DNA of 64,000 bases from assembly GCA_027488815.1 (NCBI GenBank), contig JAIYAX010000018.1, positions 1 to 64,000 on the forward strand, in the 5' to 3' direction. Position 1 is the stretch's first letter. Every line of letters begins with the position of its first letter. Below the pieces are notes generated by a model. That model worked only from the letters and a program-made list of their open reading frames with translations. It had not been told where the DNA came from and ran no database searches. Shown one piece after another: positions 26,359 to 36,081 of the stretch. The translations under genes were made by a program, and so were the position numbers. The DNA is from Cytophagaceae bacterium (GTDB lineage: Bacteria; Bacteroidota; Bacteroidia; Cytophagales; JAIYAX01).

Positions 26359-27411
26359 ATGAAATTATCAGAATTTAAATTTGATCTCCCCACCTCTTTA
26401 ATTGCTGAACATCCGACACCCAACAGGGATGAGTCCAGGCTCATGATTGTTCACAAGAAGTCAGGTCAGGTAGAGCACAAAATTTTTAAGGACATTATCA
26501 ACTATATGGATGATGGGGATGCCATGGTGGTGAACAACACCAAAGTATTTCCGGCAAGACTATATGGTAACAAGGAAAAAACAGGTGCTAAGATTGAAGT
26601 CTTCCTTTTGAGAGAACTCAACGCTGATGCTCATCTTTGGGATGTACTGGTTGACCCGGCTCGTAAAATCAGGGTAGGTAATAAGCTTTATTTTGGAGAC
26701 AGTGACCTGGTTGCTGAAGTGATTGACAATACCACCTCAAGAGGGCGTACCATTCGGTTTTTATTTGATGGCACATCTGATGATTTTCAAAAAGCCATCG
26801 ACCAACTAGGCGAAACCCCATTGCCAAAATACATCAAAAGACCGGTGGTTGAAGAAGACCGTGAGCGTTTTCAGACCATTTTTGCTCAGGAGGAGCTAAA
26901 GGGTGCTGTGGCTGCCCCTACTGCGGGAATGCACTTTACACGTCAGTTGGTTAAGAGGCTTGAACTGAAGGGCATAGAAGTGGCTCCCATCACGTTGCAC
27001 GTTGGCCTTGGCACCTTCAGGCAGGTGGATGTTGAAGACCTCACCAAACATAAAACGGATAGTGAGAACTTCGATATCAAAGATAAGTCAGCATTGATCA
27101 TCAACAAGGCTCTGGATAATAAGAAGCGTGTTTTTGCAATCGGAACAACCAGCCTGCGCACTATTGAGTCAAATGTATCAGCAAACAACAGAGTTAAGGC
27201 AGGAAGCGGCTGGACTGACCGGTTTATCTTCCCACCCTACGATTTCAAAATAGCAAGTGCATTGGTTACCAATTTTCATGCACCTGAGTCAACTTTGTAC
27301 ATGATGGCCTGCGCATTTGGTGGCTTTAATACCATCAAAAAAGCCTACGAGACGGCAATAAAAGAGAAGTATCGCTTTTTGAGCTATGGCGATGCGATGC
27401 TTATTCTGTAA
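26359..27411 (+). CDS. queA: S-adenosylmethionine:tRNA ribosyltransferase-isomerase
   Basis: A 350-residue QueA, which transfers the ribose of SAM to preQ1 at tRNA position 34 during queuosine synthesis. Diagnostic segments are [19 protein letters not shown] at the start, [17 protein letters not shown] (about 53-69), [13 protein letters not shown] (about 182-194), and TSLRTIES. The C-terminus [21 protein letters not shown] is typical. It is followed after 15 bp by ispD. Confidence 0.95.
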   Translation: MKLSEFKFDLPTSLIAEHPTPNRDESRLMIVHKKSGQVEHKIFKDIINYMDDGDAMVVNNTKVFPARLYGNKEKTGAKIEVFLLRELNADAHLWDVLVDPARKIRVGNKLYFGDSDLVAEVIDNTTSRGRTIRFLFDGTSDDFQKAIDQLGETPLPKYIKRPVVEEDRERFQTIFAQEELKGAVAAPTAGMHFTRQLVKRLELKGIEVAPITLHVGLGTFRQVDVEDLTKHKTDSENFDIKDKSALIINKALDNKKRVFAIGTTSLRTIESNVSANNRVKAGSGWTDRFIFPPYDFKIASALVTNFHAPESTLYMMACAFGGFNTIKKAYETAIKEKYRFLSYGDAMLIL

Positions 27412-27426
27412 CAAAACGCAGCCATT

Positions 27427-28110
27427 TTGAACACTGACCGATACCTGGTCATCGTCGCAGGGGGTAAAGGTCTGCGAATGGGAATGGACACTCCCAAGCA
27501 GTTTCTGCTTGTAAAAGGCAAGCCCATCCTCATGCATACGCTGGATAGGTTTATTGGGTCAGGAATCTCCTTGCCCATCATTCTTGTTATTCCGGAGGAT
27601 CAGATCAAGTACTGGGAGCAGCTTTGCCAGACTTACAATTTTGATCGTTCAACCCTAAAAGTCTTAGCCGGGGGGCACAGCAGAGATGCCTCGGTTAAAA
27701 ATGGCCTAAATGAATTAGCAAACGATGGTATTGTCGGTATTCATGATGGCGTGCGGCCGCTGGTTTCAACAGATCTGATTGAACGAGCATATCGCTCCGC
27801 TGAACTGACCGGCAGTGGCATTCCGGCAGTTGCTCTCAAGGAATCCATTCGGCAAAAAATTGACCGACAATGGACACATCAGGATCGGGCTTTGTTTCAG
27901 GTCATCCAGACGCCGCAATGTTTTTCCTTAGCGAAGTTGAAAGAAGCCTATGGCTCAGTAGATAGCACTCAGTATACCGACGATGCCGGAGTATATGAGG
28001 CGGCAGGTCATCCAATAGCACTTGTGGAAGGAGAATACAGCAATATCAAAATCACCACCGAGAGTGACCTTCCCCTTCTGGAGTACTGGCTGGGTAAGGA
28101 AAAGAAATAA
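27427..28110 (+). CDS. ispD: 2-C-methyl-D-erythritol 4-phosphate cytidylyltransferase
   Basis: A 227-residue IspD, which forms CDP-methylerythritol in the MEP isoprenoid pathway. The CTP-binding loop reads LVIVAGGKGLRMGMDTPKQF (about residues 7-26), and IHDGVRPLVS and YTDDAGVYEAAG are also typical. The usual AAG of the loop is VAG here. The only start giving a complete loop is TTG at 27427. It is second in the queA operon and is followed by a terminator. Confidence 0.92.
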   Translation: MNTDRYLVIVAGGKGLRMGMDTPKQFLLVKGKPILMHTLDRFIGSGISLPIILVIPEDQIKYWEQLCQTYNFDRSTLKVLAGGHSRDASVKNGLNELANDGIVGIHDGVRPLVSTDLIERAYRSAELTGSGIPAVALKESIRQKIDRQWTHQDRALFQVIQTPQCFSLAKLKEAYGSVDSTQYTDDAGVYEAAGHPIALVEGEYSNIKITTESDLPLLEYWLGKEKK

Positions 28111-28136
28111 AAAAGCCTCTTTCGAGGCTTTTTTTA
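28111..28136 (+). terminator. Bidirectional terminator after ispD
   Basis: The stem AAGCCTC/GAGGCTT (28113-28130) has loop TTTC with A and T runs on the two sides. It serves ispD and the convergent DUF2795 gene. Confidence 0.85.
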
Positions 28137-28161
28137 TAAACAAGAAGTTAATTCCGGCTAA

Positions 28162-28383
28162 TCAATATTCATCTTCATTGAAGAAGAAATCGTCCTTGGT
28201 AGGATAATCTGGCCATATTTCTTCAATACTTTCAAACGGCTGTCCGTCATCTTCCAGCTCCTGCAGGTTTTCCACTACTTCCATAGGTGCGCCTGATCGA
28301 ATCGAATAGTCAATCAGCTCATCTTTGGTGGCGGGCCAGGGTGCATCTTCAAGATAGGAAGCAAGTTCAAGTGTCCAGTACAT
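28162..28383 (-). CDS. DUF2795 domain protein
   Basis: A 73-residue acidic protein. The DUF2795 core is LASYLEDAPWPATKDELIDYSIRSGAP (residues 7-33) followed by VENLQELEDDGQPFESIEEIWPDYPT. Bacteroidota encode one or more such small soluble proteins of unknown role. It ends with an acidic/aromatic tail (KDDFFFNEDEY). It is monocistronic in appearance, 100 bp downstream of the DUF349 gene. Confidence 0.85.
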   Translation of the reverse strand: MYWTLELASYLEDAPWPATKDELIDYSIRSGAPMEVVENLQELEDDGQPFESIEEIWPDYPTKDDFFFNEDEY

Positions 28384-28483
28384 AGCTCGTCGTTTTTTTT
28401 AAATTTTCCGCAAATGTAGAATTTTCAACGTAACGACCAATTGCCTTCAGGTAAGTCATTCATCCACATGAGAATTTGTAGGA

Positions 28484-29908
28484 TCAATTACTAGCCAGAT
28501 ACAGCAATTCCAACTCATGGAGCAGCAAATTCTTGACACTTATTTTTCTTCTTTGCTCGTGGAGTTTACCGGCTATGATCTTATCCATAGTGAACACATC
28601 GCTTCTGGAGCTTTGGTTTCCGGCATTATCCTCCATCTCACGGAGCTCATTTTCATCCTCTCTAATCATTGCTTTTAGAGCAATGATTTGGGTCTTGACC
28701 TGATCGCCTTTTGAAAGGGCAGTATAGTTTTCTTCCAGCTTGCGTGCGTTGATGTAGATGCTTCTCTTTTGAAACACGATATCAATAGCATTCCGAAACC
28801 TATCCTGAAGTTCTTTTTTGCGCAATCGGGGTACAAGTCCGGAGTTTTTCCAGAGCTCCTGTAGTTTCCTGCCTTGAGCGATGGCTTTAGGGGTCTCTTC
28901 GTTTCGAAGGGCTTCTGCTCTTTGGCATAGCTTCAATTTGTACTCCAGCCTGTCCCTTTCAGTGAGCAGCTTAGGCACAGTTTCTTCATCAACATGTCCC
29001 TCAGGCCTAGGGAACGGTTGGCGTTGAAAACCGGTACCTGCCGGCCTTGGGCTGTTTCCATAGCTTCTTGGGCCACGATTGAACTTATCTTGCCCATCAA
29101 ACCTCCTTGGAGGTCTCTGCGATTTTGACTCCTTCAGTCTTTTGTAAAAATGATCGGATATCTCTCTGAATTTGGCCCAGGGATCATACTCCTCCGATTT
29201 GGGCACCTTGCCCAGCTGCTTCCAATCCTGAAAAAGTTTCCTGAATTGAAACTTAGCCATTTTCAGATTGGGATGATCTTTGATTGCATCAGCTTGTTCA
29301 ATAAGCTTATCAAAGTGAACCGCCTTAGCCGCTAGTTCAATGTTAAGGGCTTCCAGATAGGCTCTGCGCTTTTCTGTAAAGTACTCAATGATTTTTTGGT
29401 ATTGCCCTTCTATTTCCTCCTCTTTTTCTTCAACCACTCGGCCGGTTTTAAGCCAACGAAGCTTGAAGTCTTTGTAAAAAGGTATGATTTCTTTCCAGTC
29501 TTCCTTGGTTTTGTAAGGCTCGATTTCTTCAAGTAAGGCCTTCTTGATCTCCAGATTTCGCTCTCTGTTATGCTCAACCAGACTTTTGATTTCAGCCTCA
29601 ATTTCCTCAAGCATGTCAAGCAGAGGCACATAATCTCCCAGACCGTCATACTGAGGGAGGGTATCTCTGAGGTGTTGCAACTTCATGAGAAAAGAGCCCT
29701 TGTTTTGCGAGCTGCGAACAACTTCCCGAAGGTGCTCTATCTTTCTTCTGAGCAATTCATATTTGTTGATGAAATAGTCAACGGTGGCCTGTTCACTTTC
29801 CTTCACCACTCCAATCTTTCTGTCCGGGTAGCCATTGTAGCCACTAAGGAAAATATCACCATCGATGATATATCCATACGGAACTTCTTTTTTCTGTACG
29901 GTAGACAC
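28484..29908 (-). CDS. DUF349 domain protein
   Basis: A 474-residue, highly charged, largely coiled-coil protein. It contains three helical repeats of the DUF349 type, for example WKEIIPFYKDFKLRWLKTGRV (about 137-157), FRKLFQDWKQLGKVP (about 223-237) and GRKLQELWKNSGLVPRLRKKELQDRFRNAI (about 343-372). A disordered linker rich in Arg/Gly/Pro lies near 265-305. The function is unknown; DUF349 proteins have been tied to RNA or ribosome-related roles in some bacteria. The start is GTG at 29908. It is divergent from ettA. Confidence 0.8.
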   Translation of the reverse strand: MSTVQKKEVPYGYIIDGDIFLSGYNGYPDRKIGVVKESEQATVDYFINKYELLRRKIEHLREVVRSSQNKGSFLMKLQHLRDTLPQYDGLGDYVPLLDMLEEIEAEIKSLVEHNRERNLEIKKALLEEIEPYKTKEDWKEIIPFYKDFKLRWLKTGRVVEEKEEEIEGQYQKIIEYFTEKRRAYLEALNIELAAKAVHFDKLIEQADAIKDHPNLKMAKFQFRKLFQDWKQLGKVPKSEEYDPWAKFREISDHFYKRLKESKSQRPPRRFDGQDKFNRGPRSYGNSPRPAGTGFQRQPFPRPEGHVDEETVPKLLTERDRLEYKLKLCQRAEALRNEETPKAIAQGRKLQELWKNSGLVPRLRKKELQDRFRNAIDIVFQKRSIYINARKLEENYTALSKGDQVKTQIIALKAMIREDENELREMEDNAGNQSSRSDVFTMDKIIAGKLHEQRRKISVKNLLLHELELLYLASN

Positions 29909-29972
29909 CTGTCTAAAAATTTAGTTTACAACACTTTGGATTATTCCAGTGTACGCCTAGCAAAGACATACA

Positions 29973-30002
29973 TTGGACAAACCGAAAACGACCTTAAATT
30001 TG
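29973..30002 (+). promoter_or_regulatory. ettA promoter
   Basis: TTG (29973-29975), exactly 19 bases, then TAAATTTG (29995-30002), a perfect TAnnTTTG. The leader to the ATG at 30022 is about 13 nt. Confidence 0.75.
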
Positions 30003-30021
30003 GCAAAAAAGATACCACAAA

Positions 30022-31692
30022 ATGAGCGGAGAAACAATAATATTTTCAATGGCAGGGCTGAACAAGATCTATCCGCCCAAAAAACAAGTCTTAAAAAACA
30101 TCTACCTGTCATTTTTTTACGGAGCGAAGATTGGGGTTCTGGGTTTAAATGGGTCAGGAAAATCGTCTCTGTTAAGGATTATTGCAGGTATTGACAAAGA
30201 GTACCAGGGTGAAGTGGTCTTTTCTCCCGGGTATACCGTTGGTTATTTGTCTCAGGAGCCGGAGTTTGACAAATCAAAGACCGTAAGGGAAGTCGTAGAA
30301 GAAGGGGTGCAGGAGATTGTTGACCTGCTTCGGGAGTTCGACGAGATCAATTTGAAGTTTGCTGAAGAAATGAGCGATGATCAAATGAACAAACTCATCG
30401 AAAGGCAAGGGGAGGTTCAGGAAAAACTGGATGCGATGGATGCCTGGGAATTGGACAACCGATTGGAAAAGGCTATGGATGCCCTACGCTGTCCTCCCCA
30501 GGAAGCACTAATCGCAAACCTGAGTGGTGGAGAAAAAAGAAGGGTGGCGCTCTGTAGACTGCTGCTTAAAAAGCCGGATGTGCTACTGCTGGATGAACCC
30601 ACTAACCACCTGGACGCTGAAAGTGTGCAGTGGCTGGAGCAACATCTGCAACAATATGAAGGTACGGTTATCGCCGTTACTCACGATCGTTATTTCCTTG
30701 ATAATGTGGCGGGATGGATACTTGAGCTCGACCGTGGCGAGGGAATTCCCTGGAAAGGCAACTACTCCTCATGGCTGGAGCAAAAACAAAACCGTTTAGC
30801 ACAGGAAGAAAAAACCGAAAGCAAACGCCAAAAGACGCTTCAAAGGGAATTAGAGTGGATACGTATGTCACCCAAGGCGAGGCAGGCAAAAAGTAAAGCA
30901 AGGGTTTCTGCCTATGAAAAGTTGGTGGGTGAGGACGCAAGGGAAAAGGAAGAGCGCCTGGAACTTTTTATCCCTCCCGGACCCAGATTGGGGGCTAAAG
31001 TCATCGAAACAAAAGGGATAAGTAAGGCCTATGGAGACCGCCTTCTGATCGAAAACCTCAGTTTCAGCTTACCGCAGGGAGGAATTGTAGGTATCATTGG
31101 GCCAAATGGCGCCGGAAAATCAACCTTGTTTGATATGCTTACCGGAAAAGAAAAACCGGATACAGGGGAAATTGAAGTGGGAGAAACGGTTGATATCGCC
31201 TATGTTGATCAGGAACATGATCTGCTCGACCCCAATCAGAGTGTCTTTAACACCATCACCGGAGGCCACGAAACCATGATGCTAGGAGGTAAGCAAGTCA
31301 ATGGCCGAGCTTACGTATCCAGATTTAACTTTACTGGTGCTGATCAGGAGAAAAAAGTCGGAGTTCTGTCAGGAGGTGAGCGCAACCGGGTGCATCTGGC
31401 GATGACCCTGAAAAAAGGAGCCAATGTCATCTTGCTTGATGAGCCTACCAACGACCTGGATGTCAACACTCTGCGTGCCCTGGAAGAAGCTCTTGAGAAT
31501 TTTGGAGGCTGTGCCTTGGTGATTTCCCACGACAGATGGTTCCTCGATCGCATCGCAACCCATATTCTGGCATTTGAGGGCGACTCTCAGGTCTATTTCT
31601 TCGAAGGCAACTACAGTGATTACGAAGAAGCCAAAAAGAAAAGACTTGGCGATACTGAGCCCAAGAGAATTCGCTATAAAAAACTGGTTTAA
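30022..31692 (+). CDS. ettA: Energy-dependent translational throttle protein EttA (ABC-F)
   Basis: A 556-residue ABC-F protein with two nucleotide-binding domains and no membrane segment. Domain 1 has [12 protein letters not shown] (about 38-49), signature [12 protein letters not shown] and Walker [13 protein letters not shown]; domain 2 has [21 protein letters not shown] and [12 protein letters not shown]. The linker (about 240-310) and the arm insertion in domain 1 match EttA, which binds the ribosomal E site and gates the first peptide bond according to ATP level. It is 1 bp from the gamma carbonic anhydrase gene. Confidence 0.93.
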   Translation: MSGETIIFSMAGLNKIYPPKKQVLKNIYLSFFYGAKIGVLGLNGSGKSSLLRIIAGIDKEYQGEVVFSPGYTVGYLSQEPEFDKSKTVREVVEEGVQEIVDLLREFDEINLKFAEEMSDDQMNKLIERQGEVQEKLDAMDAWELDNRLEKAMDALRCPPQEALIANLSGGEKRRVALCRLLLKKPDVLLLDEPTNHLDAESVQWLEQHLQQYEGTVIAVTHDRYFLDNVAGWILELDRGEGIPWKGNYSSWLEQKQNRLAQEEKTESKRQKTLQRELEWIRMSPKARQAKSKARVSAYEKLVGEDAREKEERLELFIPPGPRLGAKVIETKGISKAYGDRLLIENLSFSLPQGGIVGIIGPNGAGKSTLFDMLTGKEKPDTGEIEVGETVDIAYVDQEHDLLDPNQSVFNTITGGHETMMLGGKQVNGRAYVSRFNFTGADQEKKVGVLSGGERNRVHLAMTLKKGANVILLDEPTNDLDVNTLRALEEALENFGGCALVISHDRWFLDRIATHILAFEGDSQVYFFEGNYSDYEEAKKKRLGDTEPKRIRYKKLV

Positions 31693-31693
31693 C

Positions 31694-32212
31694 ATGGCAC
31701 TCATCAAGTCAGTGAAGGGCATCAAGCCTGTCTTTGGAGCCAATACTTTTTTGGCTGATAATGCAACTGTCGTTGGCGATGTGGTGATGGGCGACGAATG
31801 TAGCGTTTGGTTCAATGCCGTTGTAAGAGGCGATGTTCACAGCATCAGGATAGGCAACCGATGCAATATTCAGGATGGGGCTGTAGTTCACTGTACGTAT
31901 CAAAAAGCCTCAACCACCATCGGAAATTATGTTTCCATCGCTCACAATGCCATTGTACATGGTTGTACAATAGAGGACAAGGTACTCATCGGTATGGGAG
32001 CCATTGTGATGGATCATGCAGTGATTGGTACCGGAAGCATCATTGCGGCGGGTGCAATCGTTTTGCAAAACACCAAAGTAGAGCCGGGCAGCATCTATGC
32101 AGGCAACCCTGCCCGAAAGATCAAAGAGGTAAGCCCTGAGCAAGCAGAAGTGTTTATGCGCACGGCTACTAATTATGTGATGTACGCTACCTGGTTTGAT
32201 CCGGAAAACTGA
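31694..32212 (+). CDS. Gamma carbonic anhydrase family protein
   Basis: A 172-residue left-handed beta-helix hexapeptide protein. The three zinc-ligand His positions of gamma-class enzymes are present in VVHCTY and IAHNAIVHGC. The helix turns run from VVGDVVMGDECSVWFNAVVRGDV to the C-terminal helix starting VSPEQ. It may hydrate CO2, but many YrdA-like members are inactive when tested. The frame is open into ettA, but the ATG at 31694 gives the family start MALIKSVKG. Its stop overlaps the next ATG (TGATG). Confidence 0.88.
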   Translation: MALIKSVKGIKPVFGANTFLADNATVVGDVVMGDECSVWFNAVVRGDVHSIRIGNRCNIQDGAVVHCTYQKASTTIGNYVSIAHNAIVHGCTIEDKVLIGMGAIVMDHAVIGTGSIIAAGAIVLQNTKVEPGSIYAGNPARKIKEVSPEQAEVFMRTATNYVMYATWFDPEN

Positions 32213-32733
32213 TGTTTTCATTTGTTTCAAAGCTAGAGAAGTTCGACTCAAACCTTTGGCACCACCATCTGCCTGTCCCTGATGACATCGCCGCTTCACT
32301 CATCGAAGGCAGCCATCGTCGGGTTATATGCCATCTTAATGGAGAGTTTAAATGGCCGGCTGCTCTCATGAAATCAGAGCACTACTGGTTTATTCTCGTC
32401 AATAAAACCGTCATTCATAAACTGCAGCTGCATACCGGAAGCACTTGTAATGTCATGCTGGAGAAAGACTTGTCTACTTACGGGCATGAAATGACTGAAG
32501 AAATGGCTGTTTTGCTGGATCAGGATGAGGAGGGCAGGCACTGGTTTGAACAATTGACTCCGGGAAAGCAGCGCAGTTTGATCTACCTTGCCAGTCAGGT
32601 GAAGAACAGTGACAGCAGGTTAAGGAAGGCAATGGCTATAGTTGAGCATTTAAAAGAGGCCAAAGGCCAACTGGATTTCAGGCAACTGAACGAAAAGATT
32701 AAATTTTTCAACCAGAAGACCAGGCTTTGGTAA
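32212..32733 (+). CDS. YdeI/OmpD-associated family protein with DUF1905
   Basis: A 173-residue protein. Residues 1-85 match DUF1905 (WHHHLPVPDDIA, RVICHLNGEFKWPAALM), and about 100-170 match the OmdA/YdeI bacteriocin-protection-like region (FEQLTPGKQRSLIYLASQVKNSDSRLRKA). The molecular role is unknown. It is coupled to the preceding gene by a 1-bp stop/start overlap and to the helicase gene by a 5-bp gap, so ettA through the helicase form one unit. Confidence 0.85.
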   Translation: MFSFVSKLEKFDSNLWHHHLPVPDDIAASLIEGSHRRVICHLNGEFKWPAALMKSEHYWFILVNKTVIHKLQLHTGSTCNVMLEKDLSTYGHEMTEEMAVLLDQDEEGRHWFEQLTPGKQRSLIYLASQVKNSDSRLRKAMAIVEHLKEAKGQLDFRQLNEKIKFFNQKTRLW

Positions 32734-32738
32734 ATCTT

Positions 32739-34952
32739 ATGGATAAAATCAATCTTGCTGCCAGGTTTATCAACAACACCTCTAGAACCATTTTTTTAAC
32801 CGGTAAGGCTGGAACGGGCAAGACTACTTTTTTACGGAACCTCACCCGCCAAACCCATAAGCGACATGTGGTCGTTGCGCCTACCGGCATAGCTGCTTTA
32901 CAGGCTCAGGGGGTCACTATTCATTCTCAGTTTCTCTTGCCCCTTGGAGGATTTATTCCTTTGGATGAATTGCCTTCGGAAGCAGCCTATGGCGCATTTT
33001 ACAGCAAAAAAAGCCTGCTCACCCGGCACCCACTCAATTATGAACGAAGACGTGTGCTGGGGTCCATCGACCTGTTAATCATCGATGAGGTGAGTATGCT
33101 CAGAGCGGATGTGCTGGATGCGATCGATTTCAGACTGAGACAGGCCAAACGCAACTTTCAAAGCGTTTTTGGTGGAGTTCAGGTTCTGTTTATCGGTGAC
33201 CTTTATCAATTGCCGCCGATCATGAGAGAGGAGGAGCGAAAAGTCATGGAAGCCTATTATGACAGCCCTCATTTTTTTCAATCCTATGCATTTAAAGAAG
33301 CTGACGCTCAGTTTATTGAACTGGATAAAATCTATCGTCAGGAAGACCCGGTTTTTATAAACCTTCTAAACCGGTTCAGAGAAGATGAAGTAATTCCTGA
33401 AGATCTGGAATTGCTCAACAACAAATACAGGAAATTGGATGAGCTTCCCCACCCGATCATCATCTTAACTACCCACAACCAAAAGGCTTTTGAGATCAAC
33501 CAAAGGGAATTAGAGCGACTTAACGAAGACCCATTGACTTTTCAGGCCAAAATCACCGGGGAGTTTCCTAAAAGCATGTACCCTTTACCAATGGAGATCG
33601 AACTAAAAGTAGGTGCAAGGGTGATGTTTATCAAAAATGATGTTTCGGAAAAACAATGGGTTAATGGAACCTTAGGGACAGTGCTTAGTATGGGGGCCAG
33701 AGGAGAGGTAGTGGTTCAAAAGGACGATGGAGGGCCTCCTGTCAAAGTGCGGGAGGACTTTTGGGTCAACAAAAGGTACCATACCAATGACAATGGAGAA
33801 ATCGAAGAGGAGGAACTGGGTAGGTTCACCCAACTGCCTTTGCGACATGCCTGGGCGATCACCGTTCATAAGAGCCAGGGATTGACCTTTAGCAGGGCTG
33901 CACTAGATCTCGGCCGCTCCTTCTCACCCGGACAGGTGTATGTAGCCCTCTCGAGGCTTACCTCCCTGGATGAGATGTACCTCTGCAGCCGGCTGGATTC
34001 ATCCTTGCTGCCTTCGGATGAGGCTGTAATCGAATTTACCCGTAAAGAAAATAAACCCACCCTGCTGGGAAGAAATCTGGAATTGGCAGAAAGGAATTAT
34101 CTGGAGACTCTTCTTATGGGCTGCTTTGATTTTCAAAACAGCATCCTTTGGCTTAAAAAACTGATCGAAAAAAAGGAGTTAAATGAAAACCGGTCGGAAC
34201 TTCAGTCAGTACTGGATCATCTGATGGATCAATTACTGGTTGAACAAGCCATTTGTGCTAAATTTCAAAACGAACTCAGCCATCGCCTCAGCCAAAAGCA
34301 GTTAACCGACCTGCCGGAACGAGTCAATAAGGCATCTGCCTACTTTATACAAAAGCTGCTGGAAGCCATGCTACCGATACGAGTGCTGATGCACAAACTG
34401 GATGGGCAAAAAAGAGTGAAAGCTGCTCTTGAAACCATAGAGGAAACAGACATGCAGTTGCAGGTGATCCTTGAGCGCATGGTGATGGTCCCGTATCAAT
34501 GTACCTGTCTGCTTGAAGGTCGGGAGATTGATCATAATGAAAATCTTCGTGTGCAAGTTCAGGGGCTTAGAGCAGAGCTTGAAAAACAAGTAGCAGAACT
34601 TTTGCCCCTTCAAAAGCAGGAAGAGCCCAAAACCAAAAAGAAGGTCAAAGGGGAAACTTATGAAACCACTTATGCCTTGATTGATAAAGGCATGAACATC
34701 CTGCAAGTAGCCCAGTTAAGAAACCTCAGCAATGGAACGATTGAAGGCCATGTTGCAAGGGCGGTTCAGACCGGCAGACTAAAGGCAACAGATTTTTTAG
34801 AGCAGAAGTGGCTGGACAAAATCAATCGCCTTAAATCGAAAAGCCCGCATCTAAGTGCCAATGACATAAGGGAGCAATTGAACGGAGAGTTAAGCTATGG
34901 GGAGGTGAAAATAGCTTTAGCACATTTGGGCTGGCTTGCCAATTCAAATTAG
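32739..34952 (+). CDS. PIF1-like helicase with C-terminal helix-turn-helix domain
   Basis: A 737-residue superfamily 1 helicase. Walker A GKAGTGKT is at 22-29, Walker B in LLIIDEVSML, then RecD/PIF1 motifs (FIGDLYQLPP, KIYRQED) and the C-terminal HAWAITVHKSQGLTF / YVALSRLTSL pair. After a coiled region (about 440-630) comes a helix-turn-helix segment, TYALIDKGMNILQVAQLRNLSNGTIEGHV (about 645-673), of the HTH_40 type found in RecQ-family tails. It probably unwinds or remodels DNA. The ATG at 32739 is preferred over an in-frame TTG at 32727. Its stop overlaps the convergent gene by 4 bp. Confidence 0.87.
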   Translation: MDKINLAARFINNTSRTIFLTGKAGTGKTTFLRNLTRQTHKRHVVVAPTGIAALQAQGVTIHSQFLLPLGGFIPLDELPSEAAYGAFYSKKSLLTRHPLNYERRRVLGSIDLLIIDEVSMLRADVLDAIDFRLRQAKRNFQSVFGGVQVLFIGDLYQLPPIMREEERKVMEAYYDSPHFFQSYAFKEADAQFIELDKIYRQEDPVFINLLNRFREDEVIPEDLELLNNKYRKLDELPHPIIILTTHNQKAFEINQRELERLNEDPLTFQAKITGEFPKSMYPLPMEIELKVGARVMFIKNDVSEKQWVNGTLGTVLSMGARGEVVVQKDDGGPPVKVREDFWVNKRYHTNDNGEIEEEELGRFTQLPLRHAWAITVHKSQGLTFSRAALDLGRSFSPGQVYVALSRLTSLDEMYLCSRLDSSLLPSDEAVIEFTRKENKPTLLGRNLELAERNYLETLLMGCFDFQNSILWLKKLIEKKELNENRSELQSVLDHLMDQLLVEQAICAKFQNELSHRLSQKQLTDLPERVNKASAYFIQKLLEAMLPIRVLMHKLDGQKRVKAALETIEETDMQLQVILERMVMVPYQCTCLLEGREIDHNENLRVQVQGLRAELEKQVAELLPLQKQEEPKTKKKVKGETYETTYALIDKGMNILQVAQLRNLSNGTIEGHVARAVQTGRLKATDFLEQKWLDKINRLKSKSPHLSANDIREQLNGELSYGEVKIALAHLGWLANSN

Positions 34953-35977
34953 TTCTTAGCCATCAGCCGCTGAAAACCCATAAAATGAGATTCGTGTGGG
35001 CGAACATCCAGAGGTTTGCCTGCGGGCAGAGGTTCATCTTCTAGGGCCTTTTTTTGTTGCTCGGTCAGTTTTTGCTCCAAAAGTTTATTCAAGTCAGGCT
35101 GCCCCGCTTCGATCCAGCAGGTGTACCAGAAATCCCCAACCATTTGAATAGACGCCAGCATGCGCCTTTCAACCTGTCCATTCAGGGCATCATGGTACGC
35201 TTTTGAAAAGGATTGGCTATAGCTTCTTGTGGTGATCCCGTTACGATCATCAAATCCATACGCTTTGTCCTCCCCTATTTGCTCCTTTAAGCTTTTCTCA
35301 AAACCAAGCACGCTATCCAGTGCCATATTGGCCTTACGTACAGCCGACCAGGCTTCTGCCTGCGGGTCTCGGATGAGTTCAGCAGGTCTGGTCCAATAGC
35401 TGTAACCTTCAGCAAAAAGTTCAGGCAATCTTGACTCCCAAAAGCCATGGATACCATACTGATTGGTATACTGCCCGTTGTAATTGCTGGTGGTATGCAA
35501 GGGGACATTGGCATCGCCGATGTAATGACCGATATCTGCCGACAGGCTTAATATCCGGGGGATGTCCTGATTCTTAAATGCTTCTACCAAACGGTACCGC
35601 ATGGTATTGATATGCCAGGGCACAATTCCATACGCTTTCAGAGTGTCTTCGGTGTAGATGGCTACTGCTTCTTTCCAGTACTTGGGCATTTTATAGGCTG
35701 CGCTGTCACCATAAACATCTAAATCGATGTAGTGTCTTGGAGCCTCGTCTACCACAGCGTACCTTCTTCTGTCAGGATTTACAGCATTGTCAGTCAGATA
35801 ATTAATGTGATACTTGTAAAAAGTAAGCATCTCTGGTGGTAAGGAAAAAACCGCCAAACGGTTGATGCGTTTATGGGCAAAGAAGCCCCAGGCACCTGCC
35901 GGATGAGTCGAAAACAGGATCAGCCCAGCTAAGATGAGTACTTGGGCTTTTTGGTAGCAGTTTTTAAACATGGTCAA
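34949..35977 (-). CDS. Zinc-dependent phospholipase C / S1-P1 nuclease family protein
   Basis: A 342-residue exported protein. The signal peptide ends at THPAGA and the mature chain begins WGFFAHKRINRLA; an N-terminal Trp followed by His is the hallmark of this fold, because the Trp amino group binds zinc. Further ligands are seen in APRHYIDLD, ADIGHYIGDANVPLHTTSNY and GIHGFWES. Members hydrolyse phospholipids or single-stranded nucleic acids; which one applies here is not decidable by eye. Its 3' end overlaps the helicase stop codon. Confidence 0.85.
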   Translation of the reverse strand: MTMFKNCYQKAQVLILAGLILFSTHPAGAWGFFAHKRINRLAVFSLPPEMLTFYKYHINYLTDNAVNPDRRRYAVVDEAPRHYIDLDVYGDSAAYKMPKYWKEAVAIYTEDTLKAYGIVPWHINTMRYRLVEAFKNQDIPRILSLSADIGHYIGDANVPLHTTSNYNGQYTNQYGIHGFWESRLPELFAEGYSYWTRPAELIRDPQAEAWSAVRKANMALDSVLGFEKSLKEQIGEDKAYGFDDRNGITTRSYSQSFSKAYHDALNGQVERRMLASIQMVGDFWYTCWIEAGQPDLNKLLEQKLTEQQKKALEDEPLPAGKPLDVRPHESHFMGFQRLMAKN

Positions 35978-36081
35978 ATATAAAACATGTGAAGCCAGTT
36001 CTAGATTAAGAAATGATGATGATTACTTAACTGTCAGTCTATTTCTTCTCAGAATTTCACAAAGCCCCGTATGTTTGCTAG

